DNA of 64,000 nucleotides from Helicobacter sp. NHP19-012 (GTDB lineage Bacteria; Campylobacterota; Campylobacteria; Campylobacterales; Helicobacteraceae): NCBI RefSeq assembly GCF_019703325.1, contig NZ_AP024819.1, positions 1,364,001 to 1,428,000 of the forward strand, read 5' to 3'. Shown piece by piece: positions 26,161 to 34,851 of this stretch (position 1 is its first letter; each line of letters starts with the position of its first letter). The notes under the pieces were generated by a model. It saw only the letters and a program-made list of their open reading frames with translations, ran no database searches and was not told where the DNA came from. The position numbers and the translations under genes were made by a program.

Positions 26161-27950
26161 TAGCCAATCTTTGCTCCATTACTGACAAGCTCTAGGGGGG
26201 TGATGAGTTTTAGCCCGTCTTTATCGCTAGCACTAAGCACCATGCCCTCGCTCACTAACCCTAGCATGGGGCGGGGGGGCAGATTAAGAAGGGCGCAAAC
26301 TTGCTTGCCCTCTAGGCTTTCGGGGCTGTAGTATTTGGCAATGCCCGATAAAATTTGACGCACCCGTCCGCCAAAGTCTATTTGTAGGCACAAGAGTTTA
26401 TCGCTCTTAGGCACTTTTTCAGCCTTGACAATGGTGCCGACTTGTAGGTCTAGCTTGCTAAAGTCCTCAAATTTAATGTAGGCATTTTGGGCTTCTTTGG
26501 GGGTTTCTTTGGTTGTGGCTTGCACCTCTTCAAGCTTAGGATAAAGCGCTTCTATGGGGGCTAGCTTTAAGGCGGGGAGTAAAAAGTCTTTTTGCATATA
26601 CGCTTGAAAACTCTTAGGCTCTAGACTGATGTGTAGCCACTTGGCGAGCTTACTGGCACTTTCGGGCAACACGGGGTAGAGATAAAACACGCGTTCTTTG
26701 GCGATTGTGGCGTTGCACGCCTCAAAAACACGCCACAACTCCTCTAAATAGCGGTGTAGTTGCAACTCTTGCAAATACCCCTTTAAACTCTCTAATTGCG
26801 CCTGCCACTGGGTGTAAAGGGGGGCGTAAAACTCAAGGGTGTGGGTGCTCTTAAGCTCCCCACTAAAGGGTTTAAGTAGTCCTGCCAGCCTTTGGATTAA
26901 ATTACCTAAAGTGTTGCTTAAATCGGCGTTGAAACGGCGAATTAGGGCTTGGACACTAAAATCCCCGTCTTGTCCTAATGGGGCTTCTCTTAAAAGAAAA
27001 TAACGCAAAGCCTCAGCTCCATAGCTTTGGGCTAAGTCTTTGGCGTTGAGCACATTGCCGATGCTCTTACTCATTTTCACCCCCTCAATGAGCCACCAAC
27101 CATGCACACAGAGTTGCTGAAAAATAGGCAAATCTAGGCTCATTAAAAAGGCGACCCAATAAATGGCGTGGAAACGCAAAATGTCCTTGCCGACAATGTG
27201 TAGGGCGTGGTTGACATAGTCTATGTTGGCATTGTCTGTGCCATAGCCTAGAGAACTCACATAGCTTAAAAGTGCGTCTAGCCACACATACACGACATGC
27301 CTAGGCTCGTTTAAGTGCCTGGGTAAGGGCACGCCCCACTCAAAACTCGTGCGGGTGATGGACAAATCGTGCAAGCCCTGCTTAATGAAACTCACCACTT
27401 CATTACGGCGAAACAGGGGCAAAATGGCGTGTGGGTGCTTGTTATAAAAGTCCAAAAGCCTCTCTTGGTAGGCGCTCAATCTAAAAAAATAGCTCTCCTC
27501 GGCGACCTTGCTCGTGGGGCGGTTGCAATCTGGGCAAGTGGTGCTGTTTGTGGTAAAACTCTCACAGCTCACGCAATAATTGCCCTCATAAGTGCCTTTA
27601 TAAATGTCGCCCTTTGCTAGCATTGTGTCAAGGGCTTGTTGCACGGCTTGCTCGTGTGTGCTATCTGTGGTGCGGACAAAGTGGTTGTAATCGATTTTAA
27701 AATAATCCCACTCTGTCCTAAATTTTTGGCTAATTTTAGACGCATACTCCAAGGGGCTTAAATGGTGCTTGCTGGCACTTAGAGCGATCTTTTGCCCATG
27801 CTCGTCTGTGCCGGTGAGTAAAAACACTTCTTTGCCTTGCAGGCTGTGGTATTTTTTGAGCATGTCGGCAATGAAAGTCGTGTAGGCATGCCCTAAGTGC
27901 GGGCTGTCATTGACATAGTAAATGGGGGTTGTAACTAACATCTTTTGCAT
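26160..27950 (-). CDS. metG: Methionyl-tRNA synthetase
   Basis: MetG charges tRNA-Met. It has the HIGH-type motif DSPHLGHAYTT, the zinc-binding insertion CVSCESFTTNSTTCPDC, the KMSKS loop GVKMSKSIGN, and a C-terminal tRNA-binding (OB) domain from about residue 490 (KLDLQVGTIVKAEKVPKSDK). The start may be the first or the second ATG (MQKM). Its stop overlaps the next start by one base. Confidence 0.96.
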   Translation of the reverse strand: MQKMLVTTPIYYVNDSPHLGHAYTTFIADMLKKYHSLQGKEVFLLTGTDEHGQKIALSASKHHLSPLEYASKISQKFRTEWDYFKIDYNHFVRTTDSTHEQAVQQALDTMLAKGDIYKGTYEGNYCVSCESFTTNSTTCPDCNRPTSKVAEESYFFRLSAYQERLLDFYNKHPHAILPLFRRNEVVSFIKQGLHDLSITRTSFEWGVPLPRHLNEPRHVVYVWLDALLSYVSSLGYGTDNANIDYVNHALHIVGKDILRFHAIYWVAFLMSLDLPIFQQLCVHGWWLIEGVKMSKSIGNVLNAKDLAQSYGAEALRYFLLREAPLGQDGDFSVQALIRRFNADLSNTLGNLIQRLAGLLKPFSGELKSTHTLEFYAPLYTQWQAQLESLKGYLQELQLHRYLEELWRVFEACNATIAKERVFYLYPVLPESASKLAKWLHISLEPKSFQAYMQKDFLLPALKLAPIEALYPKLEEVQATTKETPKEAQNAYIKFEDFSKLDLQVGTIVKAEKVPKSDKLLCLQIDFGGRVRQILSGIAKYYSPESLEGKQVCALLNLPPRPMLGLVSEGMVLSASDKDGLKLITPLELVSNGAKIG

Positions 27951-27976
27951 GGCAAACCTTTGACTAAAAAAGGCTT

Positions 27977-27982
27977 ATCATA
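27977..27982 (-). promoter_or_regulatory. -10 box of metG
   Basis: TATGAT on the minus strand, preceded by TGC, is about 30 bp before the metG start and just after the flgS stop. Confidence 0.45.
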
Positions 27983-28007
27983 GCACAAAAGCATAAACTA
28001 GGCACGG

Positions 28008-29011
28008 CTACAAGTCTTTTAAAATGCGGATTTCAAAGGTTTTTTCTGCTGTGTCTAAGAGCGTGATTTTGCCCCCATGTGCTTGCACGACTTGCAAGGA
28101 CAAAGCCAGCCCTAGCCCATTGCCCTTTAATTTCGTAGTCTCAAAAGGCTCAAAGAGCAAATCTTTATCTAAAACTTCCTTGCCATCGTCTTTAATGTGA
28201 AACACCACCCACTCATTTTCTTCAAAGGCAATCACTTCGATATGCCCCTCCTCGCAAGCCCCCTCTTCAATCGCATCGATGGCGTTGTATAGAAAGTTTT
28301 GCAGGGCAATAGAGAGCAAGCTTAAGTCATAAGATGCGCTGATAGGCGCAATGGCGGTCTTTAGGCTAATGTCCTTGGTGTAGCTGTATTGATTTAGGGC
28401 TTCTTTGATTTCGTCCTCTAAAAGCCCCAAACTTTGGGGGACTTTATTAGCATGCACGCCTTTAGAGAACAATAAAGTCGCCTTAATGATCCTCTCCACG
28501 CGCCACAGCGCGCGTTGCAACTCAAAGACAATGGGCTTAGTCTTGTCCTCCACTTTTTTTAAGAGCACTGAAGTTAAAAGCGAAATTGAGCCTACAGGGT
28601 TTCTAATCTCGTGGGCTAAATGGGCGGAGATTTTACCCATAGACACTAACCGCTCTTGGCGTTTTTGTTTGGTAATGTCCGTGGCGGTGATGATTTCCTT
28701 GCCTTGGATTTTGTTGTTTTGAAAGAGATAGTTTTTACCCTCATGCTCGATCTCGGTGTTAAAACCTAGAGCCTTTGCCTTTTCAAAAACTTCTTGGCTC
28801 TCAATCGCCTTGCTGTTCTTGTAAAAAAGCTTTTGTTCTCGTTGATCACCCAAATAGCTTGGGGCAAAATCTCGATCACCCACTCGTATAAAGCTTTGTA
28901 GTCTTTAAACTCTTTTTCAACTTTATAGCTTTGCAAAATAAATTCATTGAGTAGTCGCAACAGCTCCTGTCTATCTTGCCCCCCGATATTGTCTAGGATA
29001 TTTTGATCCAC
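28008..29011 (-). pseudogene. flgS: Flagellar histidine kinase FlgS, frame interrupted
   Basis: FlgS phosphorylates FlgR to switch on sigma-54 flagellar genes. The N-terminal coiled/PAS part reads EWVIEILPQAIWVINENKSF and then derails into a stop at 28766. The second frame gives YKNSKAIESQEVFEKAKAL and the rest of the kinase: H-box LAHEIRNPVGS, N-box ALQNFLYNAIDAIEEG, GNGLGLALSLQVVQAHGGKI. Adding one base to the A6 run at 28823-28828 joins them as NENKSFFYKNSKAIE. Either a sequencing indel or a real off state: length changes in homopolymers of flgS are known to switch motility in Campylobacter jejuni. It lies 4 nt after flgJ. Confidence 0.85.
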
Positions 29012-29015
29012 TAGG

Positions 29016-29336
29016 CTATCCCTTTTTCTGCGCCTCTTGCTCTTTTAAGAAGTTAAACAGCAATTCGCTATAACCAAAATGCCCGCTGAGCTGGTTAGAG
29101 AGCGAATCTTTATACATAGATTGGTAAATCTCACTGCCCGCCTGCTTAGGATAAAGCGGGTTATCTAGTTTTAACGCCGTGTCTAGCATGAACTTTAAAA
29201 GCAAGGATTCAAAGGCATCGGTTTGGGTTTTGAGTTGTTGATCCTCTAGCTTGCCTCCTTTGGCGTGTTTGAGCTTGTTTGCGTCTAGTTTATTGGCTAG
29301 GTATTGGTTGTAAATGTCTAAATTGTTCTTAATCAT
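29016..29336 (-). CDS. flgJ: Rod-binding protein, FlgJ N-domain type
   Basis: The 106-residue protein equals the N-terminal rod-capping domain of FlgJ ([36 protein letters not shown]). It lacks the muramidase domain of enteric FlgJ, as is usual in epsilonproteobacteria. It overlaps flgI by 4 nt, supporting a role in rod and P-ring assembly. Confidence 0.85.
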   Translation of the reverse strand: MIKNNLDIYNQYLANKLDANKLKHAKGGKLEDQQLKTQTDAFESLLLKFMLDTALKLDNPLYPKQAGSEIYQSMYKDSLSNQLSGHFGYSELLFNFLKEQEAQKKG

Positions 29337-30376
29337 ATGACCTCCATTTCTGCGCTGATCGCGCCGCTTTTTTTCATGGCTTCTAAAATCGACACAATGC
29401 TTTTAGAACTCACCCCGATTTTTTGCAAGGCTTTCACCACGCTAGCGATCGTGGCTTTGGGGGTGCTTAAAATGTTCTCTTTAGTGTCTAGGGCGGTGTT
29501 AGGTCCTAGCTTTGTAATGTCCTTTTTGGCTTTGCCCTTTTTGGGCTCTAGGGGTTCTTTGGTGATTTTAATCGTAATGTCTCCACTCGTTACGACCACC
29601 GGATGCACCACAATATCCACACCTGCCACCACGGTGCCCGACTTCTCGTCAATGATGATTTTATTTTGGTTGCTGTAACTGATATTGATTTCTTGGATGA
29701 GGGCCAGAAACTCCACCATAGTGAGCTTTGCGGGCTTTCTTAATTTAATGGTTTTGGGGTCAATGGCTAGGGCTACGGGTTCTTTAAAGGCTTCGTTTAG
29801 GGCTTCTTGGATTTTCACGGCGTTTTTAAAATCGGGGCGTTTTAAGCTTAAAGTCATGCCATTTTTGTGCGCCAAATCGTAGGCGACTTCGCGTTCAATG
29901 GTCGCACCATTGACGATCGTGCCTGAGAGCAAGTTTTTAGAATTGCCTAAACTCACGCTCCCTTGTGCAATGGCGTAGATATTGCCATCGATTGCCGTTA
30001 AGGGGGTCATCACCAACACGCCATGGTCTATGGACTTTGCATCCCCTATGGAGGAGATTTGCACATCGATTTTATCGCCTTGTCTGGCAAAAGAAGGCAG
30101 TGTGGCGGTGATCATCACAGCGGCGACATTTTTAGACTTAATATCATCAGGGGAAACCTTGACATTCACGCTCTCTAGCATATTGGCGATGGATTGCATA
30201 GTGAATTTCGAGCCCGACTTATCCCCCGTGCCATTGAGCCCTATCACCAAGCCATAACCGATCAACTGATTATCCCGCACGCCCACGATATTGGCGACAT
30301 CTTCAATCTTTTCAGCGTGCAAGCCCGTGGATAACACCCCACACAAGCACAAAGCCCAAGCGCATTTTTTAAGCAT
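29333..30376 (-). CDS. flgI: Flagellar P-ring protein FlgI
   Basis: FlgI forms the P-ring around the rod in the peptidoglycan layer. It has a signal peptide ([21 protein letters not shown]) and the family blocks [57 protein letters not shown] and the C-terminal [21 protein letters not shown] chose the ATG at 30376 because it begins the signal peptide; a TTG at 30424 would add 16 residues in front. It heads flgI-flgJ-flgS. Confidence 0.93.
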   Translation of the reverse strand: MLKKCAWALCLCGVLSTGLHAEKIEDVANIVGVRDNQLIGYGLVIGLNGTGDKSGSKFTMQSIANMLESVNVKVSPDDIKSKNVAAVMITATLPSFARQGDKIDVQISSIGDAKSIDHGVLVMTPLTAIDGNIYAIAQGSVSLGNSKNLLSGTIVNGATIEREVAYDLAHKNGMTLSLKRPDFKNAVKIQEALNEAFKEPVALAIDPKTIKLRKPAKLTMVEFLALIQEINISYSNQNKIIIDEKSGTVVAGVDIVVHPVVVTSGDITIKITKEPLEPKKGKAKKDITKLGPNTALDTKENILSTPKATIASVVKALQKIGVSSKSIVSILEAMKKSGAISAEMEVI

Positions 30377-30457
30377 AGCCCAACCCAATTGTCCTAATCT
30401 CACAGAGCCCTTAAGCACTCTCAATTCACTTGCATCTCTATCTCAAAAGAACGATCC

Positions 30458-30463
30458 ATTATA
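30458..30463 (-). promoter_or_regulatory. -10 box of the flgI operon
   Basis: TATAAT on the minus strand lies about 80 bp before the flgI start. I see no sigma-54 -24/-12 element here, so flgI-flgJ-flgS is probably read by the housekeeping sigma factor. Confidence 0.5.
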
Positions 30464-30469
30464 GAGTAA

Positions 30470-31230
30470 TTTGTTAAAATAAAAGCTTAGAGAATTCTTA
30501 AAAATATTCCTTGCAAGAATATTGATTCCCCTTTAAAGTGCATGTAAATCTCTATCTGTAGCTAAAATGGTGCTTGGAGTAATTAAACAAGGCACGCCTT
30601 TTTATGCCCTAAGTCTCAATTATAACTTAAAGACATGCCGTGATTGCATTTCACTAGAGACAGCTCTCCATGTTCTCTTTTGATAGAGTTTCTCTTCTTG
30701 TCTCTCATAAATCTCATAGGGGTTTTCTTATCGTTTAAGTATGAACGAGGATATTAAAACTTTTAAAATACCTTAGATAAAAGTGAACTTTAGCTAGTAA
30801 GGTTAGTCTTTAGTTTTTTCAAAATAATATAATTTATAAAATAACCCCTTTGTCCTTCTGCCGTTTATTTTCTATTGATTAAAAACCACTCCCCCAAGAC
30901 TCCTTGCTTTGTTTAAAGGAGAGCATGTAAATTTTACTGCTCCAAGTCACCACAATACAGTGCCGCACCGTATATACTTTAATAGACCGATTGAACTGTT
31001 CTAAGGAAAGACTTGTAATACTATATATTGAATTAATATGCTCTTGATATACTCTTAATTCAAGTAGTTACACATTTACTGTCTAAATGTTATAGGTCTT
31101 AATCTCTCTGGCAGATCATGCTTACAAGGACAGTATTGTTGGACAGAACGCTAGTTTGGAGTTCAATAATCTGACTCACCAAATGGCTTAAACAAAGATT
31201 TATTTAAAAAGAAAAGTATTGTAGATTTCT
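30470..31230. other. Intergenic stretch without recognisable genes
   Basis: This AT-rich stretch has stop codons in all frames at short intervals. I see no tRNA, no intact open frame with a ribosome site, and no insertion sequence ends. It leads into a decayed region. Confidence 0.5.
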
Positions 31231-31459
31231 TTGATGTTACAAATAACCCTTAGCTTAACTTGGGTTGTGGTTGAATCCTATTTTGAAAGAGAGACTAAAA
31301 AACCCGATAAGCAACCATGGCCAAAGATCAGTAAGCCAACCAAAAATGTAAGAACATACTCTTTACTATTTATTCTCAAACAGCTCGCACCTCTCAAATC
31401 CTTAAATATATCGTTTTCTTACTCAGACTCTTGCTTGATCTCTTGGGTTTGCGGAAACT

Positions 31460-32636
31460 TTGTGGCGTGCGGGGAGAAATATTTTTGGGGGCAAGAGTGG
31501 ATTATTAAGGCAGTTTGAACTTGCTGAAGGCTATATAGCCGCATTACAGTGTGAAGTGGGGTTTTGGATAAAAGCTAACAAAGAAAAAACAGCACAATCC
31601 AAGAACTCCAAGACTAAACCACAGCAATCAATCCCAAGGGAGCTATGTATCCATAGATGAGCTCAATAAAAAGTTGCTGAGGCACGGGGAGAGGGGTATA
31701 AAGGGGGTAGCTTTGCAAGAACAAGCTAAAAACAATGCACGGCTCTCAACAGAAAAGCAAGACCAACAAGCTCTCACAACACAGATCAACATCCTTAAGA
31801 CCGCCTAAACTGAGTGAGACAACGAGAAATAGCATTGACTTCAAAACTCCAAGAAGCCAAGAACACCTTAGAAGAACTTGTAGAACCATAAACACCAATA
31901 CGGGTAAATCCCTCAAACCCCAAGATACTAAACAAATTACAGAGGCACAAGCTAAGGCTTCAAAGCAACTAATGCGCTATGTGAAACATTAGGTGTCCCA
32001 AAAATCTGTAAACAAGATGACTATGTAACGCTGAGAAAACCAGGGATATAGAGTTTGGCGGTGTTAAAGAGTTGCTAAGGTATTTTGAAAGTTTGTAAAA
32101 AGACAATGGGGACACTCAAATAGCAACTACAATCCTACACGACCCAAACCCCCACTTACGATGAGCTCGAAGCCCAAGTTGTCGGCCAAGAGCACACAAT
32201 CAAAACTTTACGAGGCGACCTAGAACGCATGAGTGATGAACTCACCAAGACCCTAGAACTCCAAACCTTGGAAAAAGACTAAGAGGAAGTGATATAACAA
32301 GCGGTAAAAACGACAACAGATTAGCCCAACAGACAATGCCAACAAGAATTAGATGCCCTTAAATCACAGCAACAACCCATAGCCAAGCTCACTACACCCC
32401 AGCAACAAGACCCAGTCTCCAAACCCCAAGATCCAGTGCAAACAACAATCTTAGAGAAATACATAGTGTGGCAAGAAAAGGCTTTTGTGAGGGCATTTAT
32501 TGAGAGAGCTGTGTGGAAGTATGTGTGTCAAGTAGTGTTAGAGTCGCAAGAATTAGAAAAATCCTTTAATCTCAACAAGGATAAAATTGCAACACTTATA
32601 CCAAAACTATGGGGGCAAATGGATTTTGATAGATGA
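31460..32636 (+). pseudogene. Remnant of a gene for a coiled-coil-rich protein
   Basis: Pieces of plausible protein occur in changing frames on the plus strand: EGYIAALQCEVGFWIKANK, SYVSIDELNKKLL, LQEQAKNNARLSTEKQDQQA, DELEAQVVGQEHTIKTLRGD, and a last piece from about 32410 ending KDKIATLIPKLWGQMDFDR before a TGA at 32634-32636. Stops and shifts interrupt it many times, too many for sequencing error alone. The Gln/Lys/Glu-rich pieces suggest long coiled coils, as in plasmid mobilisation or phage-type proteins, but I cannot name the family. Probably a decayed accessory gene. Confidence 0.45.
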
Positions 32637-32639
32637 AAA

Positions 32640-33035
32640 AATAAATGGGTTTGAAAGGTGGGTGTAAATTAAACGAACTTAGATAAAATCCCCGAAGCAC
32701 AGAGCCCATTTATTGCAGCACCCCGATGACCACCAAAAGCTCTTAATACAACTAGACTACACCATCGATCACTTCTGAGGTACACAAGCTACCCACAAGA
32801 CTAGAGCCCTTGCTATCTTTAACAAAAAACAAAAATGAACAGAACCCATTTTCCTTAATTATTCGCTTATGTACACTTGCGTATATGAGTATATACAAGT
32901 GTAGTTTTATATTTTCTAACCAAATAAACTCGATTTATTTCCCCCATAAATTTTATTTACAAAATAAACAACCATTGACTTAGCTAGGCAAGGCATGGAA
33001 AACACATATAAGCATTCTTAAAAACCCTAAACAGA
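32640..33035. other. Intergenic stretch with a large hairpin
   Basis: No intact gene. A short plus-strand piece (32718-32840) reads HPDDHQKLLIQLDYTIDHF, then a stop, and more degraded sequence. The hairpin at 32872-32903 is the only clear structure. Confidence 0.45.
32872..32903. repeat. Long inverted repeat (hairpin)
   Basis: TACACTTG pairs with CAAGTGTA (8 bp); after a 2-nt bulge TATAT pairs with ATATA (5 bp) around a GAGT loop. The plus-strand side is followed by TTTTATATTTT, so it could act as a terminator. It could also be an operator or an old element end. Confidence 0.5.
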
Positions 33036-34094
33036 CTACAAATACACCATCCTAGCGTAAGGTTTGGGGATTTCAATCTCTTGCCCTAAGCTCATGGCCG
33101 CATTAAAACACCAAAAGGGGTTTTTGAGCAAAGCCCTAGCCAAATAGATCGCATCCACAACTTGACTACCCACTAATCTTTGTGCCATTTTGGGCTCTTC
33201 TAAGAGCCCGCCCCCGATTGTGGGTTTATCCAAGGCTTCTTTGAGCACCAACGCATAGGGGATTTGATAGCCCGGATAGACTTTAATGCTGGTTTCTTCG
33301 GTGGCCTTGCCTGAAGTGGCTCTATAATTCTTAGGTGGGGCTTGCACCACGCCCCCACTGCTGACATTGAGGGCATCATAAAGGGGGCTTAAGGGCTCTA
33401 AAAGCTCAGCCATTTTCTCTGGAGTATTGCCCTGTTTATGGTAGTCGGTGGCAGACACGCGCACAATGAGGGGCAAGTCCATAGTCTCTCTTAGGTTCTC
33501 TAAGATTTCTTGTAAAATCAATGCCCTATTTTTGCCATAGGCATCGCTTCTTTGGTTAGTTAGGGGGGATAAAAAGCTGCTGAGTAAATAGCCATGGGCG
33601 GCGTGGATTTCTAACGCATCAAAGCCCGCTTGTTTGGCTCTTAAACCCGCTTGTTTAAACTCTAAAATGACTTGCTTAATGTCGTTGGTATCCATTTCTT
33701 TAGGTGTGGCGTATTGCTCGTTAAAACGCAAAGCTGTGGGGGCTAAAAGCGGAGTGTCTTTGAGCTGCCCCCTTCTGCCTGCGTGCCCAATCTGCAAAGC
33801 CACTTTAGAGCCGTATTTGTGGCACTCAGCCACAATCTTAGCCAAACCTTCAATGTGCCCGTCTTCATAAATGCCTAAATCCCCCGGATCGATCCGCCCC
33901 TTCGCACTCACCGCCGCCACTTCAAAAATAATCAAGCCCACTTGCCCAATAGCACGGCTGACATAGTGGTGCGTGTGCCACTCGTTGGTGTAGCCATCCA
34001 CGGCGCTGTATTGATCCATCGGTGCCATCACCACGCGGTTTTTGAGCTCCAAATCCTTGATTTTCCAAGGGCTAAACAACAATGTTTTATCCAT
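33036..34094 (-). CDS. NADH:flavin oxidoreductase, old yellow enzyme family (YqjM-like)
   Basis: The 352-residue FMN enzyme has KNRVVMAPMDQYSAVDGYTN at the N-terminus, LQIGHAGRRGQ, the HAAHGYLLSSFLSPLTNQRSD active-site block, and the FMN-phosphate loop TIGGGLLE with DAIYLARALLKNPFW. Members reduce activated C=C bonds such as enals, enones or maleimides with NAD(P)H. The physiological substrate here is unknown. It overlaps the pseudouridine synthase gene by 8 nt, so they are coexpressed. Confidence 0.9.
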   Translation of the reverse strand: MDKTLLFSPWKIKDLELKNRVVMAPMDQYSAVDGYTNEWHTHHYVSRAIGQVGLIIFEVAAVSAKGRIDPGDLGIYEDGHIEGLAKIVAECHKYGSKVALQIGHAGRRGQLKDTPLLAPTALRFNEQYATPKEMDTNDIKQVILEFKQAGLRAKQAGFDALEIHAAHGYLLSSFLSPLTNQRSDAYGKNRALILQEILENLRETMDLPLIVRVSATDYHKQGNTPEKMAELLEPLSPLYDALNVSSGGVVQAPPKNYRATSGKATEETSIKVYPGYQIPYALVLKEALDKPTIGGGLLEEPKMAQRLVGSQVVDAIYLARALLKNPFWCFNAAMSLGQEIEIPKPYARMVYL

Positions 34095-34851
34095 TTTCTT
34101 CTCCTAGTTGGTTTAAAAAGGCGTGTAAATGCTTATACTCTTTCGCATTTAAATAGCGGGTTTTACCTACAGGCAGAGCGTTTAAAGACACGAAACCAAA
34201 GCTAACCCGCTTTAAGTCTAGCACTTCTCGCTTAAAATGTCCGAAAAAGCGGCGTAATTCTCTATTTTGCCCCTCTTGCAAGGTGAGCTTAAGCTTAGAG
34301 TAATTGCGGCTGCTTTTAAGCACCATCGCCTGCATGGGGGCAATGTGGATGCTCTCTATGCGACTTTTTTCATGCGCCCCTTCTTTGCTGGTGGTTTCTA
34401 AGCCATTTTCAAAGGCATCAAGCATGGCTTGCGTCACGCTCCCATCGATTTTCACCAAATAGGTACGCTCCAAGCGACTATGCATCAAGGTATCCACGAC
34501 TTTTTTACTATCGCTTAAGAGCAAGAGCCCCATAGACGCATAGTCCAAACGCCCTATGGGGGTGAAGTGTTGAAACTTTTTATCTAAGCTGTCAAAAATG
34601 GCCTTGCGTCCCCGATCGTCCTTGTGGCTCACCAGCTCGCCCTTGGGCTTGTGATAGACAATCACGCTGAAATGCTCGTGCTTTTTTGGCCTGAGCAACT
34701 TGCCATCCACAAAGATTTTATCTTTGGGGCTAAAGGGTGTGGTGAAGGTGGCTTTGGTGTGCTTGACCTTAACCCGCCCTTCAGCAATGAGCGCGTCGGC
34801 AGCCCGGCGCGAGCAGGGGATATTGTGGGCTAAGAATTGGTTTAAACGCAT
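34087..34851 (-). CDS. rluB: 23S/16S rRNA pseudouridine synthase (RluB/RsuA family)
   Basis: An N-terminal S4 RNA-binding domain (MRLNQFLAHNIPCSRRAADA, about 1-45) precedes the catalytic domain with the active-site Asp in PIGRLDYASMGLLLLS, and the family ending GQNRELRRFFGHF. The enzyme isomerises a uridine in ribosomal RNA. RluB versus RsuA/RluE-type specificity cannot be told from sequence alone. It abuts dnaE, as I recall from H. pylori. Confidence 0.88.
   Translation of the reverse strand: MRLNQFLAHNIPCSRRAADALIAEGRVKVKHTKATFTTPFSPKDKIFVDGKLLRPKKHEHFSVIVYHKPKGELVSHKDDRGRKAIFDSLDKKFQHFTPIGRLDYASMGLLLLSDSKKVVDTLMHSRLERTYLVKIDGSVTQAMLDAFENGLETTSKEGAHEKSRIESIHIAPMQAMVLKSSRNYSKLKLTLQEGQNRELRRFFGHFKREVLDLKRVSFGFVSLNALPVGKTRYLNAKEYKHLHAFLNQLGEENG

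Noticed and set aside
30425-33035. tRNA, CRISPR array or insertion sequence in the gene-free stretch
   Set aside because: No T-loop consensus, no regularly spaced repeats, no transposase fragments or paired terminal repeats could be found by eye.
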